A stretch of DNA of 64,000 nt from contig NZ_CP016397.1 in assembly GCF_002240035.1 (NCBI RefSeq), forward strand, positions 2,196,501 to 2,260,500. The letters run 5' to 3'. Of the stretch, positions 26,701 to 35,702 are shown one piece after another. The notes under the pieces are model-generated. The model ran no database searches. It was given only the letters and a program-made list of their open reading frames with translations, and was not told the origin of the DNA. The translations under genes were made by a program, and so were the position numbers. How positions within the stretch are numbered: position 1 is the stretch's first letter; the number at the start of each line of letters is the position of its first letter. The stretch is from Legionella clemsonensis. GTDB lineage: Bacteria > Pseudomonadota > Gammaproteobacteria > Legionellales > Legionellaceae.

Positions 26701-27126
26701 GTGACTCGATTAAAATTATTCAAACCGAATACAATAATAAATAGAGATGAAAAGCTTCAAAAAACAACGAAAGATGCACTTCTTGCAGCTTCTTTACTTG
26801 AGAGTTGTTATAAATATACATCTAAAAATGGAATTAGAAACACTTGGTTTAAACAATATATGAATCAAATATCAAAACTTCGTACTGACCTTAGTGGTTT
26901 TGAGGCATTTAAGACCGATGAGCAAGTAAAAATTTATATTACTAAATTAAATACATTAATTGGTCTTTCTTATGAAATCAAAGATAAAATTTGCGATAAT
27001 CCTTTTATAGATCCAGCCAAAAGCACAATAAATAATCTCAAAGAAATATTGACTAGTATATCTAAAAAAATAAATCAAGAGACGGGTGTGTCCAACAATA
27101 ATGAAGCAACGATGTCTCTACAGTAG
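26701..27126 (+). CDS. Hypothetical protein, 141 residues
   Basis: A helical, Lys/Asn-rich protein without known domain. The start is GTG at 26701 with AAGGAAATAACTG immediately before. It lies 134 bases downstream of the previous hypothetical gene on the same strand, possibly under its own promoter. TRLKLFKPNTIINRDEKLQK opens the protein and ETGVSNNNEATMSLQ closes it. A long palindrome (27252-27289) lies 125 bases downstream. Confidence 0.55.
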   Translation: MTRLKLFKPNTIINRDEKLQKTTKDALLAASLLESCYKYTSKNGIRNTWFKQYMNQISKLRTDLSGFEAFKTDEQVKIYITKLNTLIGLSYEIKDKICDNPFIDPAKSTINNLKEILTSISKKINQETGVSNNNEATMSLQ

Positions 27127-27251
27127 TCAATTTAGAGCACAAAGATTTTGAAGTACTCAACGTATCATCAGTAGATGTTATTTTTTGTCCCAAACAAATG
27201 ATAAGAAAAATGTGGTTGCATTAACTAGATGAATACACGTTATAAATCAAT

Positions 27252-27289
27252 AAGTTAAGTCTGATTATCGAAGTAATCAGACTTAACTT
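27252..27289. repeat. Perfect 16-bp palindrome, copy of sequence in recombinase remnant
   Basis: AAGTTAAGTCTGATTA (27252-27267) and TAATCAGACTTAACTT (27274-27289) pair perfectly around TCGAAG. The right arm TAATCAGACTTAAC recurs at 21866-21879 inside the recombinase remnant, and TAATCAGACTTA recurs near 28883. It may act as a terminator or as a recombination site. Confidence 0.55.
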
Positions 27290-27416
27290 GTTAAATTCGC
27301 CGCCGCCAAGAAGACCAAGGAGAGAAACGCATACCCTCCCTCTCAGCAATTTAAATTGAAGCTGTACAAATTATTTTTTTCCATTATCCTGCTAATGTTT
27401 TTCAAGGAGTAATGGA

Positions 27417-28816
27417 ATGATGAAAAAAATAATATTTTATTAGCAACTCTCTTAGTCTCTCTACACAGTTTACCAGCATACCCAAAACATATTTACCCAG
27501 CAGAAATTATGGCAAGAGACTTACTAATTCCAGGTTTAGGTTGGGCTGGCCATGTAGGTATTTCAACTACATATATGATGTCACCAGACGGAATGCTAAA
27601 TGATGCAGATCAAGTCATAGAAGTACTTAATGAATATCCAGTAGGCCAAATTAACTTAATCAGCGACTTTAAATCCCGATCAAAGTATTGGGGCAGTCGA
27701 TATGGAGTATCTGATAGAGGACCATTTGGCTACAGAGTCCTTGTAGAGGCGAATCATCAGCGTTGGTGGTGTCCAAAATATACAAATGATACGAACTATC
27801 ATGTCGGCTCAGGAATTCCGAACACAGGAACAATTATCGAGTGTGGAACTTGGCGCTGCGATACCTATGCCTGGTGGGCTTTCTTCAGTCAAGGTGTAAA
27901 CACAATGCCCGGTAAGGTTTGGTTACCTAAAGTTATATTTAATTTCTTCCCGTATTATAATGATGAAAGAATAAAGCCAATAAACTCTTCTGATCTTCAA
28001 GAAGAAAGAAACTTAGAAAATGTAACAACTCTTGAACTTAATGAAATGCCCTATGAGGAGTTTCAAATGTTAATGGATTCCCCTCCAATACACTATGTAT
28101 CATCCCCTTCAGCTGTTCAAATGCAGTTCGCATATGATTCGAATCTAAATGAAGTAAAAAGAGGAATCATGATTGATAGGCTTGTAGCAGAAGATAATGA
28201 GCCTAATTTAGTTCAAAAACTAATAAAACTCTATAATGAAACAACAAATTCAGAAGTTAAAGATAAAATCGTACAAGGTTTAATGTTATATAATCAAAGA
28301 CATAGAAGTTTAGGAAACTATATTAAAGATGATCAACCTCTATTAAAAGTCTTTTTTGCTGAACTTTTAAATTCTAAATCACTCACTCCTCACACCACCG
28401 ATGACGCTCTGAGAGGATTCATTGATATAAGCTCCCCTGATGAAATTCTGGCAAATGTACCTCAAATCAATAAATGGCTTTCAACCTTGAATCATTATCC
28501 TTCAATTATGCTGAAATATTCCTTACTTTTTAAATCCAAAGAGTTACAAAGAATTTACATACAATCTATAGTAGATGAGTTACGTGAAGCCAATAACTCA
28601 GATTTGGATAGTTATTTGTTTGGCCCCTTGTCTATGGGATATCAAGGGACAGGGAAGAATTTATTAGAACCAGAGTCAAAAAAAGTAGTTATGGATTACT
28701 TAAAAGAGATTAAATACAAATATACGGAAAAAGGAATTAAAGATAATCCTAAAGATTTTCATAGAGCAACTACTGCTCCTTATTATTTTGAGTTACTAAA
28801 ACATATGAGTATTTAG
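27417..28816 (+). pseudogene. Permuted NlpC/P60-like exported protein, frameshifted signal
   Basis: The main frame (27509-28816, 435 residues) has GLGWAGHVGIS (His15) followed a hundred residues later by TWRCDTYAWWAFF (Cys117). The His-before-Cys order and GHVGI motif fit the circularly permuted NlpC/P60 (YiiX/LRAT-like) papain fold; the C-terminal 250 residues are helical. Upstream, ATG ATG plus seven A at 27417 would give a signal peptide MMKK..NILLATLLVSLHSLPAYP only if one A were added; as written it stops after eight codons. The internal ATG at 27509 lacks a ribosome site, whereas AAGGAG precedes 27417. It is thus either a pseudogene, a phase-variable gene or a sequencing slip. Confidence 0.6.
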
Positions 28817-28833
28817 ATATAATCACCATTTCA

Positions 28834-28860
28834 CATGCCAACTTGCTGATAGTTGGCATG
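28834..28860 (+). terminator. Hairpin after the NlpC/P60-like gene
   Basis: CATGCCAAC (28834-28842) and GTTGGCATG (28852-28860) form a perfect 9-bp stem with a 9-base loop, 18 bases past the stop. There is no U-run, so it may be a weak or Rho-assisted terminator. Confidence 0.5.
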
Positions 28861-28880
28861 ATATAAACTCGATTATACAA

Positions 28881-29473
28881 TTAATCAGACTTAGTAGGTA
28901 TTTTGAAAAACATTTTTAATTTCAAAAAAACAGAATAAGTAAAACTCTTTACTAATGAAAAAATATTTGTGATTTGGGTTGTATTTTTTAAGGAGCTATT
29001 CTTGTTTCTAACAAAAGTTAATAAAATTTTACTTAATTCATGTGCCTTATTCACCCCTTCAGTACCACTTATGATCGCCTTGTTATATAATTCATCTTGA
29101 TTTTTTCCTTTATTAATTGCTTCCGCTATTGGTCTAAAGGATATCAATAGTTCTTTATGAATCTCCGATAATTTGACTAATGATTCTTTGGGCAAATTCA
29201 GGTGCAACTCCATTATCATAAGCAATCGAGGAAATGGATTTTCTATTTGCTTTGTATCTTTTAAAGAAGATAAATCCGAATTTGACTTAAAAGCCCTACT
29301 TGCAGTGTAATTTGACTAAGTATGCTTAAAGCATAATCGTTAATTTGATTACTTAATAAAAATGCTTCTTCAACGTATTGCAACGTCTTATCTGCTGATT
29401 TAAAAAAGTGCCCAAAATACAAAACAACGACACCACCAATTATTGAACTAAAAAGAGAATTCCACACAGTCAA
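28881..29473 (-). pseudogene. Frameshifted membrane-anchored hypothetical protein
   Basis: Two overlapping frames make one protein. The N-terminal 60 residues (from 29473) start WNSLFSSIIGGVVVLYFGHF, one membrane helix, and run to LSQITLQ. The second frame takes over as SRAFKSNSDLSSLKDTKQIE and continues through MELHLNLPKESLVKLSEIHK to the stop at 28881. One indel near 29300 breaks the gene. The protein is helical after the anchor; its family is not recognised. It follows the antitoxin-type gene at 29482 on the opposite side of an 8-base gap. Confidence 0.55.
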
Positions 29474-29481
29474 TTCCTAAT

Positions 29482-29787
29482 TTAACTAAGTATAGACAGG
29501 CCTTTATCAGCCACTAAATTCAGCAGTTTCAAAGATGTTCCTCTTGGATTTTTTTCTCCTTGTTCCCATTGGCGAACTGTTGATGGAGATGTATTAAGAT
29601 ATTTTGCAAACACAACTTGGCTTACATGTTCTTTTAAACGTAAACTTTTTATTTCCTGTGCCGTGAAAGATTTAATGGTAGGCAAACATAAAGCATCAAA
29701 CTCATGCATTGTTGTCGCATCAACAATCCCTGCATCATAAAGACCTTTAGCAGCCCCATGCACGACATCTAAAATTGACTTTTTCAT
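29482..29787 (-). CDS. Antitoxin, HTH XRE type (second copy)
   Basis: A 101-residue protein with a C-terminal Cro/CI domain: LRLKEHVSQVVFAKYLNTSP, then RQWEQGEKNPRGTSLKLLNL. It parallels the antitoxin at 24028-24321 over its length. The ATG at 29787 overlaps the TGA of the upstream toxin remnant, the same gene order as in the intact pair, and AAGGTGG is its ribosome site. Its toxin is frameshifted, so it would be an orphan antitoxin, possibly still protecting against related toxins. Confidence 0.82.
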   Translation of the reverse strand: MKKSILDVVHGAAKGLYDAGIVDATTMHEFDALCLPTIKSFTAQEIKSLRLKEHVSQVVFAKYLNTSPSTVRQWEQGEKNPRGTSLKLLNLVADKGLSILS

Positions 29788-30153
29788 TCTTTATCCACCT
29801 TAATCAGACTACCAGCACGCAAAGCATCCGATATTTCTTCATCAGTTAAAGAAAAATAAATCTTAGCCAATTTTTTTAACGCTTTAAGTTCCTTTTCGCT
29901 GATATTGGCCTGTTTATTTTTTGCAAAGCTATATATAAAAAACGCTTTATCATTGTATTTAAAAGCTATTATAGTCCTAGCCCCACCTCTTTTCCCTTAT
30001 TGTCTAAAGGAATACGTTTTTGTATACATTTCCACCTAAATTGGCATCAAATAATCCATTATTCATTTCATTTATTGCATTAAGAAGGACCTCATTAGAA
30101 ACTTTATATTCGTCAGCCCATTCAGAGAATGCAGTTATTTTATAAATATCCAC
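29784..30153 (-). pseudogene. Decayed RelE/HigB-like toxin
   Basis: Joined frames read KITAFSEWADEYKVSNEVLL, FDANLGGNVYK, RIPLDNKGK, GGARTIIAFKYNDKAFFIY, SFAKNKQANISEKELKALKK and end SLIKVDKE. This aligns with the toxin at 24314-24685. Two single-base losses in A-tracts (near GTATACAAAAAC and GGGAAAAGAGG) shift the frame twice. The GTG at 30153 is the probable start. Confidence 0.8.
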
Positions 30154-30370
30154 GTAGAACCCTTTTTGTTAAATTATATCACCTAGTGTTATAATTTCCA
30201 ATACAAATAGACTATACATCTTTAAATTTAATGAGTTCCTACAATTCTCAATTGCTATTTACTTATACTTTTTAAAAGCCATATGAATTCAATCTGACAA
30301 GAGTCTCGCACCATTATTTGAGACTTTTTCAATAATGTATTTTCAAAGAGAACAGGGAAAATCTAAAAAT

Positions 30371-31259
30371 TTAATAGATAGTGACAGAATTAACACCAGC
30401 ATCCAATGTAACTTTCTTTCCTATAGGTAATACACAATTTTTGTCCCCATGCCCATATGGAAAATTTTTAATACATGGCACTTTAGAACGCATCGACCAT
30501 TCAGAAATTACTTCATCAATAGTGCCGTCTCGATTATCAAAATTTGAAACACAATCCTCAAATTGTCCGAAGATAAGCCCAGAAATCTTACCAAATACTC
30601 CGGCTAGCTCTAGATGAGATAACATTCTATCTATATTAAATGGCTCTACAGCTACATCCTCTAATAACAAAATATTACCTTCAAAGTCAGGCTGATAGGG
30701 TGTGCCGATTAAGGAGGTAAGAAGTGACAAATTCCCTCCCACAATAGCTGCCTCTACTATACCAGGATTAACACCTTCACCTTCAGTAATACAATACTGC
30801 TCATCAAAAAGGCAGGACAATAATGTTTTCTTGATGAACTGATTAGATTTGGTGGTTAATGTAAATCCAGTGTAAGAGACAAGACCTGTCATTTTAAGAA
30901 TGCCTAATTGCAGAGCAGTTGTATCACTAAAACCAACTAAAATTTTTGGATTTTCTGTAATTGCATGGTAATCCAGCAATGGCAAAAGTCGCTGAGATCC
31001 CTGCCCTCCTCGAGTAGCGATAATGCCTTTAATTTCCGGATCTTTAAAAAAATCCATAACATCTTGGGCACGATCTTCATCATTGCCTGCTAGAAATCTA
31101 TTACTATCAATTAATATGATTACCTGATTTTAGTTTAAAACCCAAATCCTTTAGAAAATGAACCCCAGCATCTATCACACCTGGTCTTAAAGAACTGGAA
31201 GGAGAAACAAGACCAATTATATCGCCTTTTATTAAAGGCTTTGGTGTAATAATATTCAT
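30371..31259 (-). pseudogene. LD-carboxypeptidase (peptidase S66), frameshifted
   Basis: The start at 31259 gives NIITPKPLIKGDIIGLVSPS, the S66 N-terminus, which ends after about 49 codons at an extra base near 31111. The second frame restores FLAGNDEDRAQDVMDFFKD, then GIIATRGGQGSQRLLPLLDY with the nucleophile-region loop (the usual nucleophile is in a (C/R)GGxG context), ILVGFSDTTALQLG and NFPYGHGDKNCVLPIGKKVT with the catalytic His near the C-terminus. LdcA releases the terminal D-Ala from muropeptide tetrapeptides during wall recycling. One indel makes it a probable pseudogene, unless it is a sequence error. Confidence 0.8.
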
Positions 31260-31299
31260 ATATCTCCAAAATTACGATTTAAAGAACCCATAGACTATA

Positions 31300-32319
31300 T
31301 CAGATGAAGAGTTCCTCAATTGTTTCTTGCATCTCCTCCTGGCTCGGTTTGGCATAACGAAAGATTTCCTTAATGGAAACATTGCCACTTAGTTCTTGAG
31401 CAAAGTGTACTCCATGTTTATCTGTGACCCTCTTTAAAAAAGTATGCCGGAGTTTATGCGGTGTAAAATCAAATTTCTCCTGCTCGGGTAAAAAAGCCAA
31501 AGCTTGCTTTAATACTCTCTGACATATTCTATAAACATCTAATGTTTGTAATCGTGTCCCATATCGTGAAATAAATAAAGGTTCATCTTCCTGTCCTTCT
31601 CTCTTTTCTAAATATTGATCTAAGTACACCCTACTCTCTTGTGGTAAAGGAATTTTTTGACTAATGCGTTTTGATTTATGACGTAGTACATCGCATAGTC
31701 CTTTTTGTCGATATTGATTTACATTCAATGAAACAACTTCTGATTCACGAAGTCCTGTACCTAATAATAAATAAAAGAGTGCTGTCTCCATCAGTGGATT
31801 TTGATTTTTACGGGTACAACTTTTAATACGCTGCTCACAAGCAGACTTTAATCGCATTAATTGACGCGACGTTAATCCATTCCAATCCGGTGCATCAGTT
31901 TGCAAATCTTTGACTTGGGCTAATGGGTCGCCTGCTAATAAAGGTCGCTGTTGATGAAGCCAACGACCTACATGGCGGATGGTTGCCATTGTTCGATTTA
32001 TTGAAGTGGCTTTGTAAGGTTTTCCGGTTTTTTCAGAGATAGTTTTACATAAATGCTTCTGAAAATGTTTGCTAACCGCCGGTGTCCAACTATCAACCAA
32101 GTCATGCCCTACTTCCATTTGAAAGAAATTTATAAATTTACTCAAGTCTTTCATTTTAGCTTGTTCGGTTTTTTCAGGAGCCCCCTTCACATGCACTGAG
32201 TAATAATAAGACAACCACGCAGAAAGTGAATTGGTGTCAAAATGAACATCCAAAGGATGGAAAATCTTATCTATCACAAACTTTCGATTTTTTGAATTTT
32301 GCTCATCCAATAAATTCAT
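31300..32319 (-). CDS. Tyrosine recombinase/integrase
   Basis: A 339-residue tyrosine recombinase. The core-binding domain spans about residues 30-135. Catalytic residues are visible: Arg in LGTGLRESEVVSLN, Lys in RHKSKRISQKIPLP, His288-x-x-Arg291 in HKLRHTFLKR and the nucleophile Tyr322 in FRYAKPS. The usual second His of the GH motif is Asn here (LSGNVSIKEIF), an unusual replacement. It may move or have moved this accessory region, but no excisionase, phage genes or att repeats are adjacent. It starts at 32319 and is transcribed away from the GIY-YIG gene. Confidence 0.88.
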   Translation of the reverse strand: MNLLDEQNSKNRKFVIDKIFHPLDVHFDTNSLSAWLSYYYSVHVKGAPEKTEQAKMKDLSKFINFFQMEVGHDLVDSWTPAVSKHFQKHLCKTISEKTGKPYKATSINRTMATIRHVGRWLHQQRPLLAGDPLAQVKDLQTDAPDWNGLTSRQLMRLKSACEQRIKSCTRKNQNPLMETALFYLLLGTGLRESEVVSLNVNQYRQKGLCDVLRHKSKRISQKIPLPQESRVYLDQYLEKREGQEDEPLFISRYGTRLQTLDVYRICQRVLKQALAFLPEQEKFDFTPHKLRHTFLKRVTDKHGVHFAQELSGNVSIKEIFRYAKPSQEEMQETIEELFI

Positions 32320-32461
32320 AGGGTCTCTTTTTTTTCCTCATTATACCCTGTTTGTGATGGATAAGGTACGTTATCTAGCTCTAATTATTCCCATAGGTTT
32401 GATTAGTACTATACAACACGCTATATTCATCCAAGTTAAATCTAAGTAACTATTCTGCAAT

Positions 32462-32758
32462 ATGCCTGAAAAAATCTATTGGGTTTATATTTTACGCTGT
32501 AGCAATCAAAGCTATTACACAGGTTATACAGATAATCTTGAAAAACGGTTTTTAGACCACCTCACAGGCAAAGGTGGGAAATATACGAGAAGCTTCAAAC
32601 CTCTCTCAATTGCTCAAAGCTGGGAAATTAAGGGCAATAAAAGAAAAGCTATGCGCATTGAACGTTACATCAAAACACTTTCAAAAACACAAAAAGAGGA
32701 ACTTGTTCAAAACCCAAATTCTGAACTCTTAATTCATATACTATCCAATGAATTTTAG
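32462..32758 (+). CDS. GIY-YIG nuclease-domain protein (UPF0213 type)
   Basis: A 98-residue single-domain GIY-YIG protein. WVYILRCSNQSYYTGYTDNL contains the Y-I-L...Y-T-G motif, EKRFLDHLTGKGGKYTRSF the catalytic Arg and basic loop, and MRIERYIKTLSK the conserved Glu. Length matches UPF0213/YhbQ proteins, whose natural DNA substrate is unknown. It overlaps the open frame of the following methyltransferase by 11 bases, but that gene's true start lies 47 bases past its stop. Confidence 0.92.
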   Translation: MPEKIYWVYILRCSNQSYYTGYTDNLEKRFLDHLTGKGGKYTRSFKPLSIAQSWEIKGNKRKAMRIERYIKTLSKTQKEELVQNPNSELLIHILSNEF

Positions 32759-32804
32759 AGCTTTGAATGAGAGGGTTTTTAATCAATATTTAAAAGGAGA
32801 TTCA

Positions 32805-33665
32805 ATGCAAACTAAGATAGAAGTAAGTAAAACAGCGAAGCCTGTTATGGCCGTTAAATATATTACTTCTCAGCCTTCATTTTGGCAAAAAATGGGTTAT
32901 GGTAATCGCCAAACACCTCTTGCACATAATGAGTCCGCTCGACTCTTTTTAAATGAGGAAGATATAAATAATGCCGAAAAAAGGCCAGACATTAAGCAGA
33001 TTAAAACAGTAAGCTCCCGCGAAAGATGGATTAATAAACAATATGAAAAATATATAAAAGAAAACAATTACCAACAAGTTATTATATTAGGAGCCGGATT
33101 TGATATAAGAGCTTATAAAAAAAATATAGAAAATCAAAAGGATAAAAAAAATGCTCCTAAATATGCTCAAGTAAGATTCTGGGAAATTGATAAAGCTGAA
33201 ATTTTAGATGAGAAAGAGAACATATTTAAAAGTCATGGACTCGACAAAAATGCTACTTACTTAAGAGCTGATTATACTAAAGAAGATTTTATACACATGT
33301 TAACCTCTTCGAATATTAATTTTCAGTTACCCACCCTCATTATTTGGGAAGGAAATACAATGTACTTAGAGAAGGAACAAATTTTTCTGGTTATTCAGAA
33401 ATTAAAGTTGGCTTTCTCTGAGTTTTCTTTACTATTTGACTATTTTGAACAAAAAACTATTGATTCTTTAGATCCTAATTCAGTATTGAAGAATTTATGG
33501 AAAACTGGCATTAATGACATTCATGAATTTGCAAAACAAAATGATTTAATGGTATTAACTTCTCAAAATATTGGAGAATTAGAAGTATACTATGGCGTAG
33601 ATAATGCTCCATGCGAACGAGCAATGCAATATTCTCTTTGTGATATAGGACAACGTCCTTTCTAG
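32805..33665 (+). CDS. SAM methyltransferase, leucine carboxyl methyltransferase family
   Basis: A 286-residue methyltransferase of the LCM (PF04072) family. Motif I is VIILGAGFDIRAYK, preceded by the family's VSSRERWINKQYEKYI; the acidic motif II is FWEIDKAEILDEKE, and the later block is PTLIIWEGNTMYLEKEQI with the WEGxxMYL family signature. Members methylate carboxyl or hydroxyl groups of small molecules or host proteins. The ATG at 32805 follows AAGGAGATTCA closely, so I discard the earlier in-frame start. The Lys/Asn-rich composition resembles its accessory neighbours. Confidence 0.85.
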   Translation: MQTKIEVSKTAKPVMAVKYITSQPSFWQKMGYGNRQTPLAHNESARLFLNEEDINNAEKRPDIKQIKTVSSRERWINKQYEKYIKENNYQQVIILGAGFDIRAYKKNIENQKDKKNAPKYAQVRFWEIDKAEILDEKENIFKSHGLDKNATYLRADYTKEDFIHMLTSSNINFQLPTLIIWEGNTMYLEKEQIFLVIQKLKLAFSEFSLLFDYFEQKTIDSLDPNSVLKNLWKTGINDIHEFAKQNDLMVLTSQNIGELEVYYGVDNAPCERAMQYSLCDIGQRPF

Positions 33666-33677
33666 CCTACCCTTCGC

Positions 33678-33700
33678 TACCATAAAATTTTTTTATGGTA
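33678..33700 (+). terminator. Hairpin after the methyltransferase gene
   Basis: TACCATAAAA (33678-33687) pairs with TTTTATGGTA (33691-33700) around TTT, 12 bases past the stop. Weak in G+C but perfectly matched. Confidence 0.5.
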
Positions 33701-33797
33701 ACTTTAGTAATTATCAATAGTTTGAACTAATTTAAAGCCATATAGAATAGTACTTTGATGGCTTTAAATTAAAAGAGATTCTTTGCAGAAAACTCAT

Positions 33798-33998
33798 CTA
33801 GTTCGCAGAAAAATTAATGAGTTTTGGATAAATCCCATTACACTTCTCACAATTTCCTGAGTTAATTGGATCTGTCCGGAAACAAATATTAAATTTAAAA
33901 TTTGATGGATAGTGAGCCTGTCGCTCTTCATACACAATTGGCTCAAATAAGGAATTATAATTGTTCGAGTCGCCATGCTTTGGATAATTTATAAACAC
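33798..33998 (-). CDS. Short hypothetical protein or gene fragment
   Basis: A 66-residue frame with a GTG start (FINYPKHGDSNNYNSLF to IYPKLINFSAN). The composition is protein-like and one CEKC pair is present, but there is no clear ribosome site and no recognised family. It may be the surviving C-terminus of a larger gene. Confidence 0.3.
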   Translation of the reverse strand: MFINYPKHGDSNNYNSLFEPIVYEERQAHYPSNFKFNICFRTDPINSGNCEKCNGIYPKLINFSAN

Positions 33999-34045
33999 AA
34001 TTCTAACTATTAACTTTATATAATGTTTGACAAGCTATGCACAGC

Positions 34046-34070
34046 TTTATCCACAGATTTTGTGGATAAA
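34046..34070. repeat. DnaA-box palindrome, second copy
   Basis: TTTATCCACA (34046-34055) and TGTGGATAAA (34061-34070) form a perfect inverted pair with spacer GATTT. Together with the flanking ATGCACAG it resembles the element at 11321-11352. Confidence 0.6.
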
Positions 34071-34330
34071 AAAATTGAAGCATTTTTCCTGCATAAAGAA
34101 TAAAAATCCTTGCCAGCAAAGGAGTTTATTTTAATATTGAAAGAAAGTATCGAGGACTTCATGCTAAAATTAAGATAAATATCCACAAGATGGGTTGAGA
34201 TTGAAAAACATAACTGCGAACAGACATACTAACAAATAACTTCTAAAAAAACAGTCTTGACGTTTAAGTATTTTTAGAAACTTATTTTTCTCTCAAGCAA
34301 TCTAGTCTAAAAAAGAACCATCTGATTGAT

Positions 34331-35340
34331 TCAAACCTGCTCTGCTCGAAACGAATACCTTTTAAAGGCGGTGATTTCACTTCGTCGTAAGGTATCTGAA
34401 GCACCGACTCGACAATAGATTTGTTCATCTAACCATGCTTTTTCATCGGTCAGTTGTTCATTAGGAATAATCGACCACCAACATTTTGGCAGCCTACCTG
34501 AACCATCCGACCAACGATACTTTCTTAACTTGAGTAAGTCCTTTTTATCAAAAGCCGCATTTTTCAGCGCACAATAGGGTTTCTTTTGCTTTGACTTTTG
34601 ATTTAAGCTCTTCAAAAGCCCCTTGCTCCTGCAAGAGAAGGTTTAATGTAGCCCGACAATCAACAATGGCGCGATGCCTTCATAGAAATAACCCAACTAA
34701 AAGTTTAAGTATTCTAATTTGCTCTTTCATATCCCCCGATTGCGCCAATCCATGTCTTGGATGGGTGCAGACAAAAGGCCTTTTTTCCACTAACTGACCA
34801 ATATGCTCAGGCGTTTGTAGCTCTAAAAAATTGCGATCAAATTTACTGTTATGACAAATGACTAATGAGATTACCTCAACATTCGAAGACTTTTATCCCA
34901 ATCAATAACCTTGCCTCATTGGTAATGCCGGTTATTTTGTAATTTCTTCGGGGATTAACTTATTAGGATCATTTAACTCATTGTAGCTATCAATGACTGC
35001 AACTATCCCCTCACCCGTGGAGAGGTAAATGACAGTCCTATTTCAAGAATTTCATGGCTTTTGGTATCAGACCCATGGTTTTAAGATCGATAATGGTCGC
35101 TACAAATAATTTAGGGTCTTGATAAGACTCTCGTTTAAATTGATTCGGAATTCGTTTTAAAATACGATAATCAGGATGGTTTGAAAGTCTATCGGCTCCG
35201 TTATTAGCTCCACGGGGTAACGATATCTTTTCGGCTTTCTTTCTAGCATTGCTTTTTTCCTCCAAATAATACCAGTCTAGAATAAAGGCTAATTGACGAT
35301 GCCGGCAAAGCTGCTGATTTTCAAGCTCATGCGGCCAAAT
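34331..35340 (-). pseudogene. Decayed DnaQ-like 3'-5' exonuclease
   Basis: Pieces in several frames add up to a full exonuclease. In order on the minus strand: ENQQLCRHRQLAFILDWYYL, HPDYRILKRIPNQFKRES, LFVATIIDLKTMGLIPKA (motif Exo I, normally D-x-E-T, here D-L-K-T), a stop, FDRNFLELQTPEHIGQLVEK after SK, then HRAIVDCRATLNLLLQEQGA (motif Exo III, H-x(4)-D), and the tail SDGSGRLPKCWWSIIPNEQL. At least three frameshifts or stops and loss of the first catalytic Glu make it inactive. Confidence 0.75.
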
Positions 35341-35702
35341 TCACCAGGTCCTTATCAATTGTCTATTTGGGCGAGAGGTGATTAAAAAACAACTCTCTAT
35401 TTCTAGGCGTGAATTGATTTTTGCTTTAGAGGAATTGCTCCAGATTGTAATAAACACTCAACTGGAGCACGTTATATATGACTAAATTCGTGTGAATCGC
35501 TCAGATCTTGACCGGAGTAATTGGAGCCTTAATCAAAATTTGAAGGAAGCCGTCAGATATTTTGCAAAACGTAATTGGTTTATAATTTATCCTCCATGAG
35601 TCTGTAAATGGCAGTACATGTCCTTTTTTTGACATATTGACAAGAATAAAACAATAGATTAACATGTCATTTTAATATACATTATGAATATAATTTATTC
35701 AT

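Noticed and set aside
35270-35702. A gene between the exonuclease relic and the gene at 35703
   Set aside because: Short open pieces exist on the plus strand (for example QLSISRRELIFALEEL), but stops interrupt them and no family match is seen.
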